Positions 1 to 4,488 of a DNA stretch of 8,631 bases are shown here, one piece after another. The notes under the pieces are model-generated. The model was not told the origin of the DNA, did not search any database, and saw nothing but the letters and a program-made list of their open reading frames with translations. Origin of the DNA: Candidatus Njordarchaeota archaeon (GTDB lineage: Archaea; Asgardarchaeota; Njordarchaeia; Njordarchaeales; Njordarchaeaceae); assembly GCA_029856055.1 (NCBI GenBank), contig JAHQWF010000021.1, positions 1-8,631 of the forward strand. Reading direction: 5' to 3'. Position 1 is the stretch's first letter, and the number at the start of each line of letters is the position of its first letter. A program made the translations under genes and the position numbers.

Positions 1-83
1 CTAGGGCTAACGAAGTTTTGTTTAAGGCTCTCGCATGGAATATCTTGCTACTAGTCTTTGCGTTGGTTCCTAAACTGGCATAG
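1..83 (+). CDS. C-terminal end of a probable membrane protein (partial)
   Basis: The frame starting at base 3 is open from the window edge to a TAG at 81-83 and gives 26 residues. The two other forward frames contain stops within this stretch. The peptide starts RANEVLFKALA, continues with the hydrophobic run WNILLLVFALV and ends PKLA, as expected for the last transmembrane helix and short tail of a polytopic membrane protein. UbiA-type prenyltransferases end in a similar way, and that would suit the isoprenoid genes further on, but 26 residues cannot establish a family. The 5' part lies outside the window. Confidence 0.5.
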   Translation, partial: RANEVLFKALAWNILLLVFALVPKLA

Positions 84-99
84 AATACTTAAAAAGAAT

Positions 100-114
100 A
101 AAAATCAAATTTTT
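100..114 (+). terminator. Possible AT-hairpin/U-tract terminator of the upstream gene
   Basis: The segment AAAAAT-CAA-ATTTTT is a 6-bp inverted repeat with a 3-nt loop that ends in five T residues, 17 nt after the stop codon of the upstream gene. Archaeal termination depends mainly on U-tracts. The stem is all A-T, so this is a weak call. Confidence 0.3.
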
Positions 115-152
115 GACAAACCATAAAGTTATATTTATAGCATTAAATTACT

Positions 153-157
153 AGGAG
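153..157 (+). promoter_or_regulatory. Ribosome binding site fixing a TTG start
   Basis: AGGAG stands 7 nt before TTG 165. A nearer ATG at 160 is followed two codons later by TGA, so it cannot be the start. An in-frame TAA at 144-146 limits upstream extension. GTG 171 is possible but 13 nt from the site. A TATA-like run at 87-96 (ACTTAAAAAG) could serve as promoter and would leave this site inside the mRNA, whereas the run around 130-139 would not. Confidence 0.6.
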
Positions 158-164
158 CCATGAT

Positions 165-1322
165 TTGAAGGTGTCTCTTATTCAGAATCCAAAGACTTGG
201 CTAAATGCTTGCAGAGTATGCGGCCAAGTCAAAGTCGTTTCAAATGCAATAGGTGTGTGTAAGGATTGCATTATTAATCGATTTGAAGAAGCTAAAATCA
301 TAATTGATGAATCGCATAAAAAAGTCAGAGCTAAGTTCGCACTGCCATCAAGACCGCCGAGAAATGAGGGCGGTTTAAAATGCAATATATGTTCAAATAA
401 TTGTGTTATGGGGGAAGGCGAAGTAGGATTCTGTGGATTAAGATATAACAAAAATGGTAAATTAGTTTCTTTATCAACTCTTGAATATGCTCCTTTATAC
501 GCCTATCTCGATCCCCATATAACTAATTGTTGTGCAGCATGGTTCTGTCCAGCAGCGACGGGTAGGGGTTATCCGAAATACGCTGTTTCTCCGCATGGTG
601 AGAGAGGCTATTACAACTTAGCTATTTTCTTTTATGGATGTAATTTCTCATGTCTGTTCTGTCAAAATTGGGATCATAAGAATATAAAAAAGGGTAAAAT
701 TGTTAAATCTCGGGATTTAGCATATAATATTTTGAATAACGACAAGGTAACATGTATATGCTATTTTGGAGGATCTCCTGAGCCGCACCTCCCATTCACT
801 ATGAGGTTAAATGATATCATATTACGCAATAAAGATGAACGAAGAATTATCAGAATATGTTATGAGTGGAACGGTGCGGGTAACCAAAATTTAGTGAGAA
901 GAATTGGAGAACAAGTATTGGTTTCAGGGGGTATTATAAAATTTGATCTTAAAGCTTTTTCATCAGAGCTCAATTATGCTCTGACCGGCGTAAGCAATGA
1001 GATTGTGTATGATAATTTCAAGATGCTCTATGATGAGTTCTGGGAAGATAGAAAAGAAATCCCAATAATTACTGCTACCACATTACTAGTGCCAGGTTAT
1101 GTAGATGCAGATGAGGTTGAAAAGATATCTAGGTTCATTGCTAGCATAGATCCAGATATACCCTATTCACTTCTTGTATTTCATCCAGATTTTGAATTAC
1201 ATGATCTGCCAATAACACCTTTTAAGGAGGCATTAAGGGCTTATGAGCGAGCTAAGAAATATCTTAAAAAAGTATATTTAGGAAATAGGTTCCTTCTATC
1301 TATGGCACCTAATGAAATATAG
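165..1322 (+). CDS. Cysteine-rich radical SAM protein (PflA / AmmeMemoRadiSam-like)
   Basis: 385-residue radical SAM enzyme of unknown substrate. The core motif CNFSCLFC (C159, C163, C166) is the CxxxCxxC that binds the SAM-cleaving [4Fe-4S] cluster. GGSPEPH (202-208) is the glycine-rich SAM-binding segment and CYEWNGAGN (232-240) a core strand. The C-terminal FHPDFELHDLPITP (339-352) followed by YLGN resembles the end of COG1180-type enzymes such as the AmmeMemoRadiSam family. Before the core there is a zinc-ribbon-like pair CRVC/CKDC (C16, C19, C32, C35), then CNICSNNC with C90 (C73, C76, C80, C90), then C122, C123 and C128. These could bind zinc or extra Fe-S clusters. Start TTG 165 is chosen for the AGGAG site. 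No substrate protein or peptide is evident next to it. Family confident, function unknown. Confidence 0.85.
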   Translation: MKVSLIQNPKTWLNACRVCGQVKVVSNAIGVCKDCIINRFEEAKIIIDESHKKVRAKFALPSRPPRNEGGLKCNICSNNCVMGEGEVGFCGLRYNKNGKLVSLSTLEYAPLYAYLDPHITNCCAAWFCPAATGRGYPKYAVSPHGERGYYNLAIFFYGCNFSCLFCQNWDHKNIKKGKIVKSRDLAYNILNNDKVTCICYFGGSPEPHLPFTMRLNDIILRNKDERRIIRICYEWNGAGNQNLVRRIGEQVLVSGGIIKFDLKAFSSELNYALTGVSNEIVYDNFKMLYDEFWEDRKEIPIITATTLLVPGYVDADEVEKISRFIASIDPDIPYSLLVFHPDFELHDLPITPFKEALRAYERAKKYLKKVYLGNRFLLSMAPNEI

Positions 1323-1326
1323 GTAG

Positions 1327-1331
1327 AAAAA
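1327..1331 (-). terminator. U-tract terminator of the C/D sRNA
   Basis: On the minus strand, TTTTT lies 4 nt beyond the D box of the guide RNA and 5 nt short of the opposing radical SAM stop codon. Its position fits a U-tract 3' end for a small independent transcript. Confidence 0.5.
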
Positions 1332-1335
1332 TATT

Positions 1336-1386
1336 TCAGATCCCCAAACGATCATCATCTAATTCAGATGTAGCCAAAATCATCAT
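1336..1386 (-). ncRNA. C/D box guide sRNA (2'-O-methylation guide)
   Basis: Read on the minus strand, all four boxes are perfect and in canonical order. C box ATGATGA is at 1386-1380, guide TTTTGGCTACAT at 1379-1368, D' box CTGA at 1367-1364, linker ATTAG, C' box ATGATGA at 1358-1352, guide TCGTTTGGGGAT at 1351-1340, and D box CTGA at 1339-1336. Both guides are 12 nt, the usual spacing in archaeal C/D sRNPs, where L7Ae, Nop5 and fibrillarin assemble on the two motifs. By the N+5 rule the D' guide would methylate an A in AUGUAGCCAAAA and the D guide a C in AUCCCCAAACGA. The terminal stem is weak: only about 3 bp form, with one bulged base, which is common in archaea. The gene lies antisense in the gap between two plus-strand genes. 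The box pattern is read directly from the sequence; expression and targets are inferred. Confidence 0.85.
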
Positions 1387-1410
1387 TAATCATAATTTTG
1401 CAAACAATTT

Positions 1411-1420
1411 GCAATAAACA
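1411..1420 (-). promoter_or_regulatory. Possible TATA box for the C/D sRNA
   Basis: The minus strand reads TGTTTATTGC here. The TTTATT core centres near 1416, about 26 nt upstream of roughly 1390, which would start the RNA 3-4 nt before its C box. The spacing is right, but the box is a loose match in an AT-rich region. Confidence 0.4.
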
Positions 1421-1470
1421 ATTTAACACAGTTACTTCATAAAAAATTAATGAAACCTATGTTAAATTGT
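1418..1470. repeat. 11-bp perfect inverted repeat around a promoter
   Basis: ACAATTTAACA (1418-1428) and its exact complement TGTTAAATTGT (1460-1470) are separated by 31 nt and lie 42 bp apart centre to centre, about four helical turns. Between them is the TATA-like element of the next gene, and the right arm touches its GTG start. The left arm is part of a 9-nt direct repeat AAACAATTT (1402-1410 and 1416-1424). The arrangement could be an operator pair, or a weak stem in RNA. The repeat is real, its function inferred. Confidence 0.45.
1440..1447 (+). promoter_or_regulatory. Possible TATA box for the MTHFS-like gene
   Basis: TAAAAAAT is centred about 26 nt upstream of GTG 1469 and 34 nt upstream of ATG 1478. 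There is no Shine-Dalgarno site before 1469, so this spacing suggests a leaderless or nearly leaderless mRNA. Confidence 0.4.
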
Positions 1471-2197
1471 GGTTGCTATGGATATAGATCAGATCAAGAA
1501 AGGGATTAGAGAGTATGTTTGGAGGGAAATGGAGAGATTAAATATAGCTAGATTTCCAAGGCCAGTGTATGGTCGAATCCCGAATTTTGTTGGAGCAAAA
1601 CAAGCAGCAGAAAAACTTAGAGGTTTAAGGGAGTGGGAATTTGCAGACATAATTTTTGTTAATCCAGACGCCCCTCAATCGGCTGTGAGAGCTTTCGGAT
1701 TGCTTGATGGAAAAAAGGTAGTTATGGCATCCCCGCGAATAAAAAGAGGGTTCATACTACTTAATCCAAATAAAATACTATTAAACAATTACTGGAAGTT
1801 AGTTACTATCAGAAATGCTCTAAGATGGGGAGAAGTTATTCATCCATCAAAAATTAATGTAGATATTAAGGTGATCGGTTCTGTGGCTGTAGACAAGGAG
1901 GGAGGTAGAGTAGGTAAGGGGCATGGTTATTCTGACTTAGAATTCGCTATTTTGATGGAATATGACGCAATTGATGAAACAACACCCATAATAACTACTG
2001 TACACGATATCCAAATAGTCCAGAATATTCCTATGGCTGATAATGATTTGCCTGTTGATATAATAGTGACACCTAAAACTGTGATTAGGACTTATACTAA
2101 GTACAAAAAGCCAAGCGGGATAATCTGGGATAAGCTTACTAAAGAAGAAATCGAAAAAATACCTTTACTTAAGGAACTTTTAAACAAAAAAAGTTAA
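1469..2197 (+). CDS. 5-formyltetrahydrofolate cyclo-ligase family protein (archaeal MTHFS-like)
   Basis: 242 residues matching the archaeal branch of the cyclo-ligase family (COG0212). Family members convert 5-formyl-tetrahydrofolate to 5,10-methenyl-tetrahydrofolate with ATP. Visible features are a helical N-terminus, GRIPNFVGA (35-43), a Rossmann-like FVNPDAPQ (63-70), and GKGHGYSDLEFA (149-160), which corresponds to the glycine-rich GxGxGYxD nucleotide-binding motif near the family's C-terminus. HDIQ (179-182) and IPMADNDLPVDIIVTPKTVIRT (187-208, with the conserved DxxVDxIVTP-like core) follow. Many archaeal members act in organisms using modified folates, so the exact substrate is uncertain. 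An in-frame TAA at 1463-1465 limits the start to GTG 1469 or ATG 1478. A T-tract follows the stop, so it is probably its own unit. Confidence 0.8.
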   Translation: MVAMDIDQIKKGIREYVWREMERLNIARFPRPVYGRIPNFVGAKQAAEKLRGLREWEFADIIFVNPDAPQSAVRAFGLLDGKKVVMASPRIKRGFILLNPNKILLNNYWKLVTIRNALRWGEVIHPSKINVDIKVIGSVAVDKEGGRVGKGHGYSDLEFAILMEYDAIDETTPIITTVHDIQIVQNIPMADNDLPVDIIVTPKTVIRTYTKYKKPSGIIWDKLTKEEIEKIPLLKELLNKKS

Positions 2198-2200
2198 TTA

Positions 2201-2206
2201 TTTTTT
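2201..2206 (+). terminator. U-tract terminator after the MTHFS-like gene
   Basis: TTTTTT begins 3 nt after the TAA and a second T-rich run (TATTTTGG) follows. There is no GC stem, as is usual for archaeal U-tract termination. It may separate this gene from the UbiX cluster. The same segment, centred near 2213, could also hold a weak TATA element for ubiX. Confidence 0.5.
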
Positions 2207-2251
2207 GGATTATTTTGGTTTGTGTAGAAAGAACTTGATGGGGCAAATAAA

Positions 2252-2833
2252 ATGAGAAATAAGAGAATTGTGGTAGCTCTAACCGGGGCATCTGGTGCCA
2301 TTTATGGCATAAGGCTTCTGGAAGTATTATCCAATGTTGACGATAATATTGAGGTCATAGTGATAATAAGTGGGGCTGCGGAGGAAATCATAAGAATAGA
2401 AACTGATTATGATCCTAGTTATGTTAAAAGCCTTGCTAATCGTGTCTTTAGTCCAAAAGATTTTACAGCACCAGTGGCTAGTGGTAGTTATTATTTTGAT
2501 GCTGCTGTTATAATACCGTGTTCAATGAAAACACTAGGGGCAATAGCTAATGGATACGCAAATAACTTGATAGTTCGGGTCGCCGAAGTGGCAATGAAAG
2601 AAAAAAGAAAACTAATTTTAGTTCCAAGAGAAACTCCCTTATCCCCAATATACTTGGAAAATATGCTTAAATTATCAAGATTAGGAGTAGTAATTCTTCC
2701 CGCATGTCCAGGGTTCTATCACAGACCTAAAAAGATTTCTGATTTAATTGATTATATTGTCGGCAAAGTTCTAGATCATCTTGGAATAGAAAATGAATTA
2801 TTTAAGAGATGGAGCGGAGAAATATTGCCATAA
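2252..2833 (+). CDS. ubiX: UbiX flavin prenyltransferase
   Basis: 193 residues, the normal UbiX length. The enzyme joins a dimethylallyl group from dimethylallyl phosphate to FMN, giving the prenylated FMN used by UbiD-type decarboxylases. Motifs in order are TGASGAIYG (11-19) for the FMN phosphate, ASGSYYFDAAVIIPCSMKTL (76-95) containing the conserved PCSMKTL, RETPLS (126-131), and PACPGFYHRP (150-159). The protein is soluble and normally a dodecamer. The aconitase X genes follow after 21 nt, which points to service of anhydromevalonate phosphate decarboxylase in the modified mevalonate pathway, although the cofactor can serve any UbiD. The upstream GATGGGG is a weak ribosome site 8 nt from ATG. 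No other in-frame start lies between the preceding TAG (2225) and 2252. Confidence 0.93.
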   Translation: MRNKRIVVALTGASGAIYGIRLLEVLSNVDDNIEVIVIISGAAEEIIRIETDYDPSYVKSLANRVFSPKDFTAPVASGSYYFDAAVIIPCSMKTLGAIANGYANNLIVRVAEVAMKEKRKLILVPRETPLSPIYLENMLKLSRLGVVILPACPGFYHRPKKISDLIDYIVGKVLDHLGIENELFKRWSGEILP

Positions 2834-2843
2834 AAGTTAATCA

Positions 2844-2848
2844 GAGGT
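2844..2848 (+). promoter_or_regulatory. Ribosome binding site of the aconitase X small subunit
   Basis: GAGGT lies 6 nt before ATG 2855 within the 21-nt gap after ubiX. This supports internal initiation on a shared ubiX-aconitase X mRNA. Confidence 0.6.
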
Positions 2849-2854
2849 TCAATA

Positions 2855-3265
2855 ATGAGGTTCTATGGAAAGATCATAAATGGCTGGGAGGGGGTTTTGC
2901 GGGGCAGTGCATTAGTAAGTAAAAAGAGGATTTCTTTTCTAGGTGATGTTGATCCTAAAACAGGCCGTATCCGTGCTAATGATAGCGATATCACTGGAGA
3001 GGAAATAGGGGGAAAGGTATTAATTTTTAAAGGTGGAAGAGGCAGTACTGTTGGTGCCATGGTTATTTATGCTCTCAAAAAGAATAATAAAGCTCCGTTA
3101 GCAATTATAACGGTTGAGACAGACCCTGTTGTCGTTTCTGGCGCTATTTTCTCCAATATTCCAGCTATTTCGGAAGTTTCTGAGAATATTTTAAGTAAAA
3201 TCAAATCAAATCAAGAAGTTCGTATTTATCCTAGAAAGAAGCTAGCGGTAATTGAGGTGATATGA
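2855..3265 (+). CDS. Phosphomevalonate dehydratase small subunit (aconitase X swivel domain, DUF126)
   Basis: 136 residues, typical of the separate small (swivel) subunit of aconitase X. With the large subunit it forms the active site that dehydrates (R)-5-phosphomevalonate to trans-anhydromevalonate 5-phosphate in the archaeal modified mevalonate pathway. The diagnostic stretch is FKGGRGSTVGAMVIYAL (58-74), with the conserved GRGS loop and Ser64, then PLAIITVETDPVVVSGAIF (81-99) and IPAI. The stop codon overlaps the start of the large subunit (ATGA), so the two are translationally coupled. Bacterial two-subunit relatives act on hydroxyproline. The neighbouring UbiX and archaeal setting favour phosphomevalonate here, but that is inference from context. 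Confidence 0.87.
   Translation: MRFYGKIINGWEGVLRGSALVSKKRISFLGDVDPKTGRIRANDSDITGEEIGGKVLIFKGGRGSTVGAMVIYALKKNNKAPLAIITVETDPVVVSGAIFSNIPAISEVSENILSKIKSNQEVRIYPRKKLAVIEVI
3254..3261 (+). promoter_or_regulatory. Strong ribosome binding site inside the small-subunit gene
   Basis: GAGGTGAT is a full-length archaeal Shine-Dalgarno site within the last codons of the small-subunit gene. It is followed by tandem ATG codons at 3262 and 3265. The second ATG has the better spacing (5 nt after GAGGTG rather than 2), so translation may really begin at 3265, one residue shorter. Confidence 0.65.
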
Positions 3266-4488
3266 TGTTGGATATAACTAGGGAAGAGGAAAGAATGTTA
3301 AGTGGAGATTATGGAGAGTGGACTGCGAGAGCTATGAGGTTAATTATAAAGTTAGGGGAGTTGAATGCTGCGGATAGATTAGTTGAAATCTCAAGAGTTC
3401 ACTTGTCTGGTGTATCTTACAAGACTGTTGGTGATGCAGCCATAGAACTTCTCCGAGATATGGTAAGTGATGGAGTGAAATTAAAAGCTTACACAACACT
3501 TAATCCAGCGGGCATGGATTTCTCTAGGTGGAAAATAATGCGTGTGCCAGAAGAATTCGCAATGAAACAGAAAGAGATAGTAGACTTATATCAAGCCTTA
3601 GGTGCTAAGCCAACGTTAACATGCGCCCCATATCTGTATGAAAATAAACCAGATAGAGGTGAAATAGTTGCATTTGCTGAGTCATCAGCTGTTATTTACG
3701 CAAATAGCATAATTGGAGCGAGAACAAATAGACATGGAAGCATAGATGCGCTTGCTGCAGCTATCGCGGGAAGAGTACCCCTAATGGGATTACTACTAAA
3801 GGAGAATAGATTTGGAAATATAGTTATTGACGTTAACAATGAGAAATTTGAGCAAAGTGATTATGGATTGCTTGGCTTATTCTTAGGAGATAAATTAGCT
3901 CCGACAGACATACCTGTCTTTATCTTTAAACATACTCCAACTATTTGGGATTTACGTAGCCTAGGCGCAGCTCTAGCAGCGTCGGGTGCAATAGCAATGT
4001 TTCACACGGTGGGAATTACGCCCGAGGCAAAAACTATGAATGAGGCTTTGGGAGGGGGTTGTCCAAAGGAAAAGATAATTGTGGATATGAGAGATGTTAG
4101 AAGCGTTATAGACAAATATTTTAGTTCAATTGAAGAACCAGATGCCGTTTTTATCGGTTGTCCTCATGCCAGTTTAGATGAGATAAGGAAAATAGGTAAA
4201 TTATTGCATGGTAAAAGGATAAAAAATAATATAGATTTCTGGGTGTTCACGTCAAGAACTGTCTTCAATCTAATACGCTCTGATCCTATCTATGATATCA
4301 TTAAAAGAGCAGGTATTAAGATCTTTACTGATACATGCATGGTTGTAACACCAATAGAAGAGATGGGGATTAGGTATGTATGGACAGATGGGTCTAAGGC
4401 TGCTTGGTATATTCCTAAGTTCGCAGAGAGAAAAATTAAGGTTGAGGTAAAATCTATTAAAGAGATAGTAAACAAAGTTACAGAGTGA
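3262..4488 (+). CDS. Phosphomevalonate dehydratase large subunit (aconitase X catalytic, DUF521)
   Basis: 408 residues, normal for the catalytic subunit of two-chain aconitase X. Three separated cysteines fit the ligands of its iron-sulfur cluster: C121 in TCAPYL, C300 in GCPHAS and C359 in DTCMV. Other hallmarks are ISRVHLSGVSY (43-53), ESSAVIYANSIIGARTNRHG (140-159) and FHTVGITPEA (247-256). The enzyme would remove water from 5-phosphomevalonate; a UbiD-type decarboxylase, not in this window, would then give isopentenyl phosphate. The gene overlaps the small subunit by 4 nt at its start and the DUF2070 gene by 4 nt (GTGA) at its end. Other aconitase X members act on hydroxyproline, so the substrate assignment rests on the archaeal setting and on UbiX nearby. 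Confidence 0.9.
   Translation: MMLDITREEERMLSGDYGEWTARAMRLIIKLGELNAADRLVEISRVHLSGVSYKTVGDAAIELLRDMVSDGVKLKAYTTLNPAGMDFSRWKIMRVPEEFAMKQKEIVDLYQALGAKPTLTCAPYLYENKPDRGEIVAFAESSAVIYANSIIGARTNRHGSIDALAAAIAGRVPLMGLLLKENRFGNIVIDVNNEKFEQSDYGLLGLFLGDKLAPTDIPVFIFKHTPTIWDLRSLGAALAASGAIAMFHTVGITPEAKTMNEALGGGCPKEKIIVDMRDVRSVIDKYFSSIEEPDAVFIGCPHASLDEIRKIGKLLHGKRIKNNIDFWVFTSRTVFNLIRSDPIYDIIKRAGIKIFTDTCMVVTPIEEMGIRYVWTDGSKAAWYIPKFAERKIKVEVKSIKEIVNKVTE

Noticed and set aside
160..168. ATG ATT TGA as a start or leader mini-ORF
   Set aside because: It has only 2 nt of spacing from the ribosome site and one sense codon after ATG; the TTG at 165 fits better.
182..451. 89-codon minus-strand frame over the radical SAM N-terminus
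   Set aside because: The sense strand carries the cysteine motifs of the real protein; this frame is a shadow.
1356..1370. Small hairpin CATCT-AATTC-AGATG as terminator of the radical SAM gene
   Set aside because: No T-run follows on the plus strand, and the sequence is fully explained by the D' and C' boxes of the minus-strand sRNA.
1398..1414. Two TTGCAA palindromes 11 nt apart as a separate operator
   Set aside because: They are short, self-complementary and AT-rich, and lie within the sRNA promoter region. They are better treated as part of the repeat cluster already reported.
2863..3060. 65-codon minus-strand frame across the aconitase X small subunit
   Set aside because: It is antisense to a clearly assigned gene, Pro/Ser-rich and without a start signal.
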